A stretch of 64,000 nucleotides of DNA from Mycolicibacterium stellerae (lineage in GTDB: Bacteria; Actinomycetota; Actinomycetes; Mycobacteriales; Mycobacteriaceae): assembly GCF_003719305.1 (NCBI RefSeq), contig NZ_RARC01000008.1, positions 1 through 64,000 of the forward strand. The letters run 5' to 3'. The notes beneath the pieces were generated by a model. That model saw nothing but the letters and a program-made list of their open reading frames with translations, was not told the DNA's origin and did not search any database. A program made the translations under genes and the position numbers. This document shows, one piece after another, positions 1 through 7,786 of this stretch (its first letter is position 1; each line of letters opens with the position of its first letter).

Positions 1-2
1 TA

Positions 3-122
3 CACACCGCCGCAGACCTCAAACACATCCAGGACACCCTCAACAAAAGACCACGACCCACGCTCGACCTCGACACACCCGCCGACCGGCTCAACGCCCT
101 ACTCGCCCAAGCGGCCGCCTAA
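3..122 (+). CDS. IS30-family transposase, C-terminal fragment cut by window edge
   Basis: The open frame enters from the left edge and stops at 120-122. The last 39 residues contain LNKRPRPTLDLDTPADRLNALL, of which the N-x-RPR-x-TL and TPA-x-x-LN pattern is the usual C-terminal end of IS30-type DDE transposases. The catalytic residues lie outside the window, so neither activity nor completeness can be judged. It points the same way as a mobile element ending just before the pcd gene. The right terminal inverted repeat should lie between the stop and about 207, but I cannot define it without the left end. Confidence 0.6.
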   Translation, partial: HTAADLKHIQDTLNKRPRPTLDLDTPADRLNALLAQAAA

Positions 123-207
123 CGCCGATGCACTAACCACTTGACTTTGAGGGCCCCAAATTCGCGGTGGCTTCACGTTCGGCGGCCCGCCCACGCCGAC
201 GGTCCTC

Positions 208-1761
208 CTAGCCGAAGTGCACGCCCTGGGCCAGCGGCAGCTCAGAGCTGTAGTTGACGGTGTTTGTCGCCCTGCGCATGTAGGTCTTCCACGCATCAGA
301 ACCGGACTCACGGCCGCCGCCGGTCTGCTTCTCGCCGCCGAACGCGCCACCGATCTCGGCGCCGGAGGTGCCGATGTTGACGTTGGCGATGCCGCAGTCG
401 GAGCCGTCGGCGGACATGAAGCGCTCGGCCTCGCGCACATCGAGTGTGAAGATCGCCGACGAAAGACCCTGCGGCACGGCATTGTTCAACTCGATCGCCT
501 CATCGAGCTCGTCGTAGGTGAGCACGTAGAGGATCGGCGCGAACGTCTCGGAGTGCATCAACTCGGTCTGTGCGGGCATCCGCACCACCGCGGGCCGCAC
601 ATAATAGGAGCCCTCGCCGAGGTCGACATGTTCGCCGCCGAACACCTCACCGCCCTCTGCCCGCGCCCGCTCCAGCGCGCCGACCATGTCGCGGTAGGCC
701 GTCTCGTGGATGAGCGGCCCGACGAGGGTGAGATCGGCCGCCGGATCGCCCACCGGCAGTTGCCGATACGCCGACACGATCCGCTCGACGAGGGAGTCGG
801 CGATCGAGGAGTGCACGATCAACCGGCGCAGCGTCGTGCAGCGTTGGCCCGCGGTGCCCGCCGCGGAGAACACGATGCCGCGAACGGCCAGGTCCAGATC
901 TGCCGACGGCGTGACGATCGCGGCGTTGTTGCCGCCGAGTTCCAACAGCACGCGGCCGAACCGCTGCGCCACCCGGGGACCGACCTGCTGACCCATCCGC
1001 ACCGATCCGGTCGCGCTCACCAGCGCCACCCGCGGGTCGTCGACCAGGAGTTCGCCGACTGCGGCCCCGCCCATGATCAGCCGGGTCACCGCCCGCGGCG
1101 CGCCGACGTCGTCGGCGGCCCGCTCGGCCAGCGCCTGGCAGGCCAGCGCGGTCAGAGGTGTGAGCTCTGAGGGCTTCCACACCAGGGTGTCACCGCAGAC
1201 CAGCGCGATCGCGGCGTTCCATGACCACACCGCAACCGGGAAGTTGAAGGCGGTGATGACGCCGACGACGCCGAGCGGATGCCACGTTTCCATCAGCCGG
1301 TGCCCGGGCCGCTCGGAGGCGATGGTCTTGCCGTACAGCTGTCGCGACAGCCCGACGGCGAACTCGCAGATGTCGATCATCTCCTGCACCTCGCCGAGGG
1401 CCTCGGAGGTGATCTTGCCGGCCTCGATGGTGACCAGTGCTGCGAGATCGTCCTTGTGCTCGACGAGCAGCTGGCCGAGCCTCGCCACCAGCGCGCCACG
1501 CACCGGGGCCGGCGTCGTGCGCCACGTCGTGAACGCCTGCGCGGCTTCGGCGATGGCGGCGTCTGCCTGCTCCGGTGTGGTCTCGGCGACGGTGAACAGC
1601 ACGTCGCCGGTGATGGGCGTGCTGGCGTGCACCCCGTGGGCGCCCGGCTCACCCAGTTCGACGCGCGAACCGATCGCCCGCAGCGCGTCGCTGGCCTTCG
1701 CGCGAAGGGCTTCCGCTTCTGGAAGGCGGGTTAAAGCTTCTGATGTCTGAACACTGGTCAA
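208..1761 (-). CDS. pcd: L-piperideine-6-carboxylate / alpha-aminoadipate semialdehyde dehydrogenase (ALDH7-type)
   Basis: This 517-residue NAD(P)-dependent aldehyde dehydrogenase matches the ALDH7/Pcd branch. The catalytic glutamate motif VLLELGGNNAAIV and the catalytic cysteine motif AGQRCTTLRRL are both intact, as is the C-terminal GGGRESGSDAWKTYMRR block. It should oxidise the semialdehyde (in equilibrium with piperideine-6-carboxylate) that Lat makes from lysine, giving 2-aminoadipate. The start read here is TTG at 1761-1759, whose bases overlap the TGA stop of the upstream HglS-like gene (TTGA), so the two are probably translationally coupled. The same gene pair and the nearby lat and lrpA correspond to Rv3293 and neighbours in M. 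tuberculosis. Confidence 0.9.
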   Translation of the reverse strand: MTSVQTSEALTRLPEAEALRAKASDALRAIGSRVELGEPGAHGVHASTPITGDVLFTVAETTPEQADAAIAEAAQAFTTWRTTPAPVRGALVARLGQLLVEHKDDLAALVTIEAGKITSEALGEVQEMIDICEFAVGLSRQLYGKTIASERPGHRLMETWHPLGVVGVITAFNFPVAVWSWNAAIALVCGDTLVWKPSELTPLTALACQALAERAADDVGAPRAVTRLIMGGAAVGELLVDDPRVALVSATGSVRMGQQVGPRVAQRFGRVLLELGGNNAAIVTPSADLDLAVRGIVFSAAGTAGQRCTTLRRLIVHSSIADSLVERIVSAYRQLPVGDPAADLTLVGPLIHETAYRDMVGALERARAEGGEVFGGEHVDLGEGSYYVRPAVVRMPAQTELMHSETFAPILYVLTYDELDEAIELNNAVPQGLSSAIFTLDVREAERFMSADGSDCGIANVNIGTSGAEIGGAFGGEKQTGGGRESGSDAWKTYMRRATNTVNYSSELPLAQGVHFG

Positions 1762-2966
1762 TGTGATGCGACTTTCTCGTAGAGCTCGTATGGGTCATGG
1801 ATGTGATGGCCGATCTGTCCGGCCATCCAGCCGGCTGTGTAGTCCCAGTCTCGATCTTCCTCGCCGTCGGCAATCTGTGCGTCGGTATCGAGGTTTGACC
1901 GGAATATCCCGGCCGCCGATGCGGGCAGGAAATCCTCGTAGACAACGGGTTTCGACGGGTCGCCACCGTGGTAGTACGCGAGACCGGCCGACGCCATGTG
2001 CTCATGGGAGGCGGGGAAGTAGTCACCCCACACCCTGGCCGGATCCGCGGTGGCCATGGCCGCGTCGAAACGTCGGCGCCCCTTCGGCGTGAGGGCGACC
2101 CCGCGCGACTCGACCTCCCCGAACCGCACGCGCAGCGTGCCGTCAACAACCGATCCGTCGGAATCCAAGAAACGGCGCGGCTCGGCAAGCGCCCGAAACG
2201 ACGTCTGCCGCAACAGCACGTCGGGGACCCCCCATCGCGGCGGGCCCTGAATCGCGTCGGTCATGGTGATGCCGCGGGCGGCCATCCGTCGGTACAGCGC
2301 GTCGATGTCGAGGACACGCGGGGTGAGGTGGTTGATGTGTGTTGTCGTGACGCCCGCGATGTCGGCGGCGACGGCGGACACGGCGGTCAGCTCGTCATAC
2401 CAGCCGCGGTCGATCGGTGCACGCGACAGCGCGAAGGCGGCAACCGCTTCGGCGACGAATGTGTCGGCGCGATCGGGCTCCGCGCCACCCGCTTCGGCGA
2501 TGCGCCTGGCCTCGGTGATCAACGCGGGGCTAAACAGCCGGCGCTCGGCCAGGAACCGCTCGACGCGGCGGCGCAGTGCAGGGGAGAAGAACCGCGTGTC
2601 GGCGGTCGCCAGCATCGACGTGAATACCCGGAACGGGTTGTGCTCCAACTGGTCCGCGTCGATCGGGCGGAACGCGGTGGACACCACGGGGACCGGCGGC
2701 GTGGCTTCGCGCAGATCGTAGAACCCGACCGGATACATGCCGAACGCCGCGAACAGGTCGGCGACATCGGCGAGCTCGCGCGGACTGCCGACGCGGATCG
2801 CGCCGTGACGTTCGGCGGTCACCCGCTGCGAGCCACCGAGTTCGCGATTCACCTCCGCGCTGACGTCGAGGAGTGTGGTGTACGCGGGCACCTCCGCGCC
2901 GTACATGCGAGAAAGCGCGGCGGCGAATTTCGCGCGCAGCTGCCAGGTTTCGACTGCTCGGGTCAT
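1758..2966 (-). CDS. hglS: 2-oxoadipate dioxygenase/decarboxylase family protein (HglS-like, DUF1338)
   Basis: The 402-residue product belongs to the DUF1338 family, whose characterised Pseudomonas member HglS converts 2-oxoadipate to D-2-hydroxyglutarate with Fe(II). The family motif TTHINHLTPRVLDID carries a probable metal-binding histidine, and GVALTPKGRRRFD and the ASAAGIFRSNL segment near the C-terminus fit too. The long open frame continues upstream to 3290 but that extension is antisense to lrpA. ATG at 2966 leaves a 30-base divergent gap to lrpA and gives the usual family N-terminus. Its position next to pcd and opposite lat places it at the 2-oxoadipate step of lysine breakdown. The function is inferred from family and context (Rv3292 position). 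Confidence 0.75.
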   Translation of the reverse strand: MTRAVETWQLRAKFAAALSRMYGAEVPAYTTLLDVSAEVNRELGGSQRVTAERHGAIRVGSPRELADVADLFAAFGMYPVGFYDLREATPPVPVVSTAFRPIDADQLEHNPFRVFTSMLATADTRFFSPALRRRVERFLAERRLFSPALITEARRIAEAGGAEPDRADTFVAEAVAAFALSRAPIDRGWYDELTAVSAVAADIAGVTTTHINHLTPRVLDIDALYRRMAARGITMTDAIQGPPRWGVPDVLLRQTSFRALAEPRRFLDSDGSVVDGTLRVRFGEVESRGVALTPKGRRRFDAAMATADPARVWGDYFPASHEHMASAGLAYYHGGDPSKPVVYEDFLPASAAGIFRSNLDTDAQIADGEEDRDWDYTAGWMAGQIGHHIHDPYELYEKVASH

Positions 2967-2996
2967 TGCGACCACCGGAAGGGATACAGTGCGGCC
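2967..2996. promoter_or_regulatory. Divergent promoter/operator gap between hglS and lrpA
   Basis: Only 30 bases separate the two divergent ATG codons, so the promoters must overlap the coding ends or act nearly leaderless. LrpA, an Lrp/AsnC regulator, is the obvious candidate to bind here and control hglS-pcd as well as itself. I see no clear -10 element; this is a call from layout only. Confidence 0.4.
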
Positions 2997-3449
2997 ATGA
3001 GCGAACCGCTCGACGAGATCGATCGGATACTGGTCCGTGAACTCGTCGCGGACGGTCGCGCCACGTTGGCGCAGCTTGCGGCGACCGCTGGATTGTCGGT
3101 GTCCGCCGTCCAGTCCCGGGTGCGACGACTCGAGTCGCGGGGCGTAGTGACGGGGTACTCGGCCCGGATCAACCCCGAGGCCGTCGGACACATGCTGTCG
3201 GCGTTTGTGGCCATCTCTCCTATCGATCCTTCTCAACCCGATGATGCGCCCGCCCGTCTCGAGCACATCGAGGCCATCGAGTCGTGTCACTCGGTGGCGG
3301 GCGAGGAAAGCTATGTCCTCTTGGTGCGTGTCGAGTCGGCGCGGGCACTTGAAGATCTGTTGCAGCAGATCCGGACGGCGGCCAATGTGCGCACTCGAAG
3401 CACGATCATCCTACAGACTTTTTACGCTGGACGCGACCACATCCCGTAA
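2997..3449 (+). CDS. lrpA: Lrp/AsnC-family transcriptional regulator
   Basis: The 150-residue protein has an N-terminal winged helix-turn-helix (LDEIDRILVRELVADGRATL through LSVSAVQSRVRRLESRGVV, about residues 5-52) and a C-terminal RAM/ligand-sensing alpha-beta domain (about 65-140). The length and order are typical of Lrp proteins, which bind as octamers and sense amino acids. It lies 53 bases upstream of lat on the same strand and divergent from hglS-pcd. Rv3291c in M. tuberculosis occupies the same place and is linked to starvation-induced control of lat. The longer open frame starting at 1968 is an antisense read-through of hglS and was trimmed to the ATG at 2997. Confidence 0.92.
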   Translation: MSEPLDEIDRILVRELVADGRATLAQLAATAGLSVSAVQSRVRRLESRGVVTGYSARINPEAVGHMLSAFVAISPIDPSQPDDAPARLEHIEAIESCHSVAGEESYVLLVRVESARALEDLLQQIRTAANVRTRSTIILQTFYAGRDHIP

Positions 3450-3502
3450 TAGTTCCGGTCAGATGGTAGTTGGACCGTAAAAAAGTTGGTAGGATCGCTT
3501 TT

Positions 3503-4840
3503 ATGACCGCCGTGATGACCCCTGCCCAAAAGACAGCCGCCGTCCCCGCGATCGGCCCAGCCGACGTGCGCGAGGTGCTTGGCCGCAGCATCCTCGCCGA
3601 CGGTCTGGACTTCGTCCTCGATATCGAGCGCTCGACCGGCTCGATCCTGGTCGACGCCCGCACCGGCGAGCGCTACCTCGACATGTTCACCTTCTTCGCG
3701 TCGTCGGCGCTGGGCATGAACCATCCGGCGCTGGCCGACGATGAGGCGTTTCGCGCCGAGCTGGCGGCGGCCGCGGTGAACAAGCCGAGCAACTCCGACG
3801 TGTACAGCGTGCCGATGGCACGCTTCGTCGACACCTTCGCTCGTGTGCTCGGCGACCCCGCGCTGCCGCACCTGTTCTTCGTCGATGGCGGCGCACTGGC
3901 CGTGGAGAACGCGCTGAAGGTGGCGTTCGACTGGAAGAGCAGGCTCAACGAGGCGCGCGGCATCGACCCCGAACTCGGCACCAAGGTGCTTCATCTGCGC
4001 GGCGCCTTCCACGGCCGCAGCGGATACACGCTGTCGCTGACGAACACCGACCCGAACAAGGTCGCGCGGTTCCCGAAGTTCGATTGGCCGCGCATCGACG
4101 CCCCGTTCGTCCGGCCCGACTTAGACATGGACGCGGTCGAGGCCGAGTCGCTGCGGCAGGCGCGGGCGACTTTCGAAGCCAACCCCCATGACATCGCCTG
4201 CTTCATCGCCGAGCCGATCCAGGGTGAGGGCGGTGACCGGCATTTCCGCCCGCAGTTCTTCGCGGCGATGCGCGAACTGTGCGACGAGTTCGACGCGCTG
4301 CTGATCTTCGACGAGGTCCAGACCGGCTGCGGATTGACCGGAACCGCCTGGGTTTACCAGCAATTGGGTGTGATGCCGGATGTGGTCGCGTTCGGTAAAA
4401 AGACCCAGGTGTGCGGCCTGATGGCGGGCGGTCGCGTCGACGAGGTCGCCGACAACGTGTTCGCTGTCAGTTCGCGAATCAACTCGACGTGGGGCGGCAA
4501 CCTGGTGGACATGGTTCGCTCGCGCCGCATCCTCGAGGTCATCGAGTCCGACGGGTTGATGGCGCATGCCGACGAGGCGGGCCGTTATCTGCACGCAAGG
4601 CTGTTGGAGTTGGCGGCCGACTTCCCCGAGCTGGTGCACGATGTCCGCGGCCGAGGCCTGATGCGGGCATTCAGCCTGCCGTCTGCGCAGCAGCGCGACG
4701 AGCTGATCGGCAAGCTGTGGGATCGCAATGTCGTGATGCTCGCCAGCGGCCCCGACAGCGTCCGGTTCCGGCCTGCGCTGACGGTGTCCTACCGCGAGAT
4801 CGACGAGGCCGTCGCCGCCGTACGGGACGCGCTCAGCTAG
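3503..4840 (+). CDS. lat: L-lysine 6-aminotransferase (PLP-dependent)
   Basis: The 445-residue class III aminotransferase matches Lat (Rv3290c). It transfers the epsilon-amino group of lysine to 2-oxoglutarate, giving aminoadipate semialdehyde and glutamate. Visible family features are the cofactor aspartate block LLIFDEVQTG (about 267-275) and VVAFGKKTQVCG, with the PLP lysine at about 299-300. ATG at 3503 was chosen over upstream starts because it gives the family N-terminus and close to the usual length. With hglS and pcd on the other side of lrpA this locus can carry lysine to D-2-hydroxyglutarate. In mycobacteria lat is strongly induced in stationary and persister states, which fits its position beside sigF. 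Confidence 0.93.
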   Translation: MTAVMTPAQKTAAVPAIGPADVREVLGRSILADGLDFVLDIERSTGSILVDARTGERYLDMFTFFASSALGMNHPALADDEAFRAELAAAAVNKPSNSDVYSVPMARFVDTFARVLGDPALPHLFFVDGGALAVENALKVAFDWKSRLNEARGIDPELGTKVLHLRGAFHGRSGYTLSLTNTDPNKVARFPKFDWPRIDAPFVRPDLDMDAVEAESLRQARATFEANPHDIACFIAEPIQGEGGDRHFRPQFFAAMRELCDEFDALLIFDEVQTGCGLTGTAWVYQQLGVMPDVVAFGKKTQVCGLMAGGRVDEVADNVFAVSSRINSTWGGNLVDMVRSRRILEVIESDGLMAHADEAGRYLHARLLELAADFPELVHDVRGRGLMRAFSLPSAQQRDELIGKLWDRNVVMLASGPDSVRFRPALTVSYREIDEAVAAVRDALS

Positions 4841-5438
4841 GCGCGGCGGGCGTCGAAGGCTCGGTGAGCCTGCGGACGATCGACCGCAGCCTGGGCAGCT
4901 CCGATCCGCCGACGAGCTCGCACCCGTGCAGCTCCGCGAGTTTGACTGCGGCAGGCGTGAATTCGTGGTTGGTGACAACCATGGTCTTCGTGCAGCCATG
5001 CATGGGCGCACCCGCGACGACCTCTTGGACTGCGCCGGCCCCGACCGGCCGTGACTGTCGCTTGCACTGCACCGCAACACGATCGGGCCGATTTCCGACG
5101 ATGAGGTCGACGCCCCAGTCGCCGGTCACCGCGGTCATCATCACCGGGACGCCGCAGCCTCGGGCGATCCGCGCGACATGGTCTTCGAACTCCATGCCCG
5201 TCATCGCCGACCCCGCGGCCGCCTCTCGCGGACCGGGGGTGAAGGCGCCCTTGACGGTGGCCAGCAGGAACCGTGGGGTGGCGGCGAGCAGTACCGGTGC
5301 GACGAGCCCGATGACGACACTGCCGGGGATGCTCACGCCGAGTAGGTAAGCGGCCGCACCCGCTGCGGCCCCGACGGCCACATACGCCTTCGTTCTGGTG
5401 CGCACCACGAGGCGAATGGTAGGTCCGCGGGCCGACAA
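4833..5438 (-). CDS. Membrane-anchored Mrr-like restriction endonuclease-fold protein
   Basis: The 201-residue protein begins with one or two hydrophobic segments (about residues 18-58), followed by a soluble domain with the Mrr_cat signature: GMEFEDHVARIA, then GDWGVDLIV and VAVQCKRQ, giving the E...D...QxK catalytic pattern of the PD-(D/E)XK fold. All candidate catalytic residues are present. Such proteins cleave or bind DNA, but the substrate of this small membrane-tethered class is not known to me. The stop overlaps the lat stop by 8 bases in convergent orientation. No methyltransferase partner is nearby, so a classical restriction role is unlikely. Confidence 0.65.
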   Translation of the reverse strand: MSARGPTIRLVVRTRTKAYVAVGAAAGAAAYLLGVSIPGSVVIGLVAPVLLAATPRFLLATVKGAFTPGPREAAAGSAMTGMEFEDHVARIARGCGVPVMMTAVTGDWGVDLIVGNRPDRVAVQCKRQSRPVGAGAVQEVVAGAPMHGCTKTMVVTNHEFTPAAVKLAELHGCELVGGSELPRLRSIVRRLTEPSTPAAPS

Positions 5439-5483
5439 GCAGCGGTTGTGGATGACCGGTTGGCGCGTCGTCGTCGGAAACCA

Positions 5484-5508
5484 GGTTTAACCGCGATTAG
5501 CCAGGGGA
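5484..5508 (+). promoter_or_regulatory. Candidate SigF-type promoter, nearly leaderless
   Basis: GGTTT at 5484-5488, a 15-base spacer and GGGGA at 5504-5508 resemble the mycobacterial SigF consensus GGTTT-N15-17-GGGTA. Transcription would begin only a few bases before the GTG start at 5520. The same GGGGA could equally be a ribosome binding site, so the two readings compete. Confidence 0.4.
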
Positions 5509-5519
5509 ATCAATGATCC

Positions 5520-5894
5520 GTGTACAGCGCCACCGATGACCTGCGTCGCAGCGGCCCGGATGCCCGCGAGGGTGTTCGCGATGCCGTCCGGTTCAGCGTC
5601 GGCGTCGCGGTTGCCGCAGCCGTGTTCCTGGCAGTCGCCGCGGTATGGGCCGGTACCTGTGGTGGATCGACCTTCGACGCGGTTGCCTGTGGTGCCCCGC
5701 AACTCACCCTTTTCGCCATCGGTGCCCCGCTCATCCTGCTCGGCGGCGGACTGTGGGCGTTCCTGCGCACCTTTCAGGCCCGACGGCAGGACGCCGTCGC
5801 GTGGCCGTGGCATGCGGCGGGCTGGGTTCTGATGGCCGTGATGCTGTTGGTCTTCGCCACCAGCGTGCCGTCCATCGCCATGCCTTATTGGTGA
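5520..5894 (+). CDS. Four-helix-type small membrane protein (Rv3289c-like)
   Basis: The 124-residue protein has three clear hydrophobic segments (about 26-45, 62-82 and 100-118) and a short charged N-terminus. The length and place upstream of usfY match Rv3289c, a conserved mycobacterial membrane protein of unknown function. The start is GTG at 5520; the nearby ATG at 5513 is out of frame and stops quickly. A purine-rich AGGGGA lies about a dozen bases before it and overlaps a SigF-like -10. I infer that it belongs to the SigF regulon from its position only. Confidence 0.7.
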   Translation: MYSATDDLRRSGPDAREGVRDAVRFSVGVAVAAAVFLAVAAVWAGTCGGSTFDAVACGAPQLTLFAIGAPLILLGGGLWAFLRTFQARRQDAVAWPWHAAGWVLMAVMLLVFATSVPSIAMPYW

Positions 5895-5980
5895 TGTCGG
5901 ATTTGGTGTCATTGGGGCCAGGTAGTCCTACCGTGGATATATCCCTGCAAACGGGCAGAGATATGGCGGAAGGAGAAGCC

Positions 5981-6289
5981 ATGAAAAGCCCTAAAGATCC
6001 CGTCGACCATTCCAGGACGACCCGGCCGCACGCAGGCGAATCGATGACGGATACCAAGAACATGCCGGGGTTGATCGTCATCGGCGTCGCCTTGGTGTGC
6101 TTCGTCGGCGCCTTGGCGGCCTTCGCGACAAGTCACCACGACACCGGCCTTGCGTTCGCATCGATGGCCGCGGCAGGCCTTGTCATCGGCATGCTGTGGT
6201 TGGTCGTCGAGCACCGTCGGGTCCGCGGCATCGAAGAGCGTTGGTACGCAGAACATCCCGACGTCCACCGGCAGCGACCCAGCAGCTAG
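5981..6289 (+). CDS. usfY: UsfY-like membrane protein
   Basis: The 102-residue product has a polar N-terminus with DPVDHSRTTRPHAGES, two transmembrane segments (about 36-53 and 58-78) and a basic tail with EHRRVRGIEERWYAEHPDVH. This pattern matches UsfY (Rv3288c), named for its place upstream of sigF. ATG at 5981 was chosen because AAGGAG sits about 8 bases before it; in-frame ATGs at 5963 and 5894 lack such a site. In M. tuberculosis the gene directly precedes rsbW, but here the csbD-like and topoisomerase genes intervene. Its function is unknown. Confidence 0.7.
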   Translation: MKSPKDPVDHSRTTRPHAGESMTDTKNMPGLIVIGVALVCFVGALAAFATSHHDTGLAFASMAAAGLVIGMLWLVVEHRRVRGIEERWYAEHPDVHRQRPSS

Positions 6290-6303
6290 TCGACAGGAGA
6301 CAA

Positions 6304-6339
6304 CAGAAATCCCAGCCGGTTTTCCGACTGGGACTTCTG
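6304..6339. terminator. Bidirectional hairpin terminator between usfY and csbD-like gene
   Basis: A 16-base arm at 6304-6319 pairs with 6324-6339 around a TTTT loop, with two mismatches. It lies in the 65-base gap between convergent genes, so it can stop transcripts from both sides. Confidence 0.8.
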
Positions 6340-6354
6340 TGCGAGCGCTAGCTC

Positions 6355-6591
6355 TTACTGATTGGCCTCTTGGCGCTTCTGGGCTGCCTTCGCGCTACCG
6401 CGGGCTGCCTCGGCTTCGGCTTCCTTCTTGGCGACATCCTGCTGGGCGTCGGCCTTGTCCTGCTGGGCCTTGCCCTCATTGATCATGTCGTCACGGCCGG
6501 TCACGGTTCCCACCGCTTCCTTGGCCTTACCCTTGACGTCTTCGACGGCGCCCTTGACAGCTTCCTGCGGACCACTGTTCTTCTCAGTCAT
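6355..6591 (-). CDS. CsbD-like stress protein
   Basis: The 78-residue, highly charged protein contains the CsbD-type core GAVEDVKGKAKEAVGTVTGR followed by an alanine- and lysine-rich helical tail (AQQDVAKKEAEAEAARGSAK). CsbD proteins are sigma-B or SigF controlled in Gram-positive bacteria, and related mycobacterial proteins are described as microaggregate-binding. GAAAGGTGA lies just upstream of the ATG. A SigF-like promoter is visible about 90 bases upstream. The molecular role is not known. Confidence 0.7.
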   Translation of the reverse strand: MTEKNSGPQEAVKGAVEDVKGKAKEAVGTVTGRDDMINEGKAQQDKADAQQDVAKKEAEAEAARGSAKAAQKRQEANQ

Positions 6592-6676
6592 AATTCACCT
6601 TTCCGCTAAACGGATCTGCTTGGGGTTTTGCCCTCTTATGGGCTCACACAGGGATCTTTCCCGCGTACTAAGTGGG

Positions 6677-6701
6677 TGCCCGATCGGCCGAAAAGCTAAA
6701 C
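6677..6701 (-). promoter_or_regulatory. SigF-type promoter for the csbD-like gene
   Basis: On the minus strand the order is GTTT (6701-6698), a 16-base spacer, then GGGCA (6681-6677), close to the SigF pattern GTTT-N15-17-GGGTA. It leaves a leader of roughly 80 bases to the ATG at 6591. CsbD-family genes are common general-stress targets, which supports the call. Confidence 0.55.
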
Positions 6702-6717
6702 AGTGACCAGCGTCGCC

Positions 6718-7737
6718 CTACTTGCCTCGCGCGACTTTCCGGATCAGGCGTGCGGTGCTTTCCTCTAGGATCGCCTGCCGCTCACCGGGCGTCGTTGCGC
6801 GGTCGGCCCGGCGCGCGCCGGCCGCGATCGTCATTTCCTTCTCGTACCCTTCGACAACCCGCGGATCGACGTAGGAACTTCTGGCCACCGCAGGAGTGTT
6901 GCCGAGTTCGTCGGCGACCTCCTTCATCACCGCGGACTCGACGCGCTTGATCACCGTCTTGTTCACCGGCGGATCGGTGTCGACGAACGCCGCGGCCGCC
7001 AGCACGGTGCCGTGCCAGGTGCGCAGATCCTTGACCGTGAACTCGTCGCCGACGAGTTCCTTGAACCGCGAGTTGAGATCGTCGGCGCGGACGTCGATCC
7101 AGCCCGAGGTGTCCTGGCAGACCAGCAGACGTTCGGTGCGCTCTGGGCGGCGAAGTAGCGCCCGAACCGACCGCACCACCTCGGCGTCGTCGATGACGAG
7201 GGTTCGGCGGACGCCGCTTTTGGCGGGGAAGTCGAATTCGACGGCCCCGCGCTGCAGCCCTACGTGCTCACACAGCAGGGTGGCGATCCCGTACGAATTG
7301 TTCTCCTCGGCGTACTGCTCACCGCCCGCCCGGAAATACCCGAGGTCGAGAAGTTGCAGCGCCAGGGCGAGCACTCGGTCGCGTTGCAGGCCGCGCTTAC
7401 GGAGGTCCGCGTTGATCTGCCGACGCATGTCGGGCAGCGCTTTGGACATCTCCAGCACCCGGTCGAACTTCTCCTCGGCCCGGTCTTCCTGCCACTGCTC
7501 GTGGTAGAGGTACTGGCGACGACCGGCCACGTCGGTGCCGACGGCTTGTATGTGGCCGTGCGCGTGCGGGCTGATCCAGACGTTCTTCCAGGCAGGCGGG
7601 ATGGCCAGGTCCCTGATCCGCGTCATGGTGGCTTCGTCGGTGAGCGCCTTACCCTCTTGATCGTGATAGGAGAATCCGCGGCCGCGCCGCACCCGGTGCA
7701 GACCGGGTCCGCTCACTACGCTGCGGCGCAACCGCAT
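6718..7737 (-). CDS. DNA topoisomerase IB (poxvirus/eukaryotic type)
   Basis: The 339-residue enzyme matches bacterial TopIB. The N-terminal domain carries RGRGFSYHD and IPPAWKNVWISP; the catalytic domain has GYFRAGGEQYAEENNSYG (Arg about 136), FPAKSG (Lys about 173), LRTWHGT (Arg about 239) and the nucleophile Tyr about 289 in ARSSYVDPRVVEGYE. All catalytic positions are present, so it should relax supercoils through a 3'-phosphotyrosyl intermediate without ATP. TopIB occurs in M. smegmatis and M. avium and is missing from M. tuberculosis, so this gene helps place the organism. It is inserted between usfY and rsbW. Confidence 0.93.
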   Translation of the reverse strand: MRLRRSVVSGPGLHRVRRGRGFSYHDQEGKALTDEATMTRIRDLAIPPAWKNVWISPHAHGHIQAVGTDVAGRRQYLYHEQWQEDRAEEKFDRVLEMSKALPDMRRQINADLRKRGLQRDRVLALALQLLDLGYFRAGGEQYAEENNSYGIATLLCEHVGLQRGAVEFDFPAKSGVRRTLVIDDAEVVRSVRALLRRPERTERLLVCQDTSGWIDVRADDLNSRFKELVGDEFTVKDLRTWHGTVLAAAAFVDTDPPVNKTVIKRVESAVMKEVADELGNTPAVARSSYVDPRVVEGYEKEMTIAAGARRADRATTPGERQAILEESTARLIRKVARGK

Positions 7738-7748
7738 GGCAACCCGCC

Positions 7749-7774
7749 GTTACAAACGCACTCAGGCTGGGTAT
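7749..7774 (+). promoter_or_regulatory. Candidate SigF-type promoter upstream of rsbW-sigF
   Basis: GTTA at 7749-7752, a 16-base spacer and an exact GGGTAT at 7769-7774 match the SigF consensus with one -35 mismatch. It points at rsbW, about 260 bases downstream, and its transcript would run antisense to the small membrane gene at 7787-7921. It would be an autoregulatory promoter of the sigma factor operon. Confidence 0.4.
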
Positions 7775-7786
7775 CAAACATCGATG

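Noticed and set aside
2967..3290. N-terminal extension of the HglS-like frame
   Set aside because: It runs antisense through lrpA and lacks family similarity; ATG at 2966 gives the usual length.
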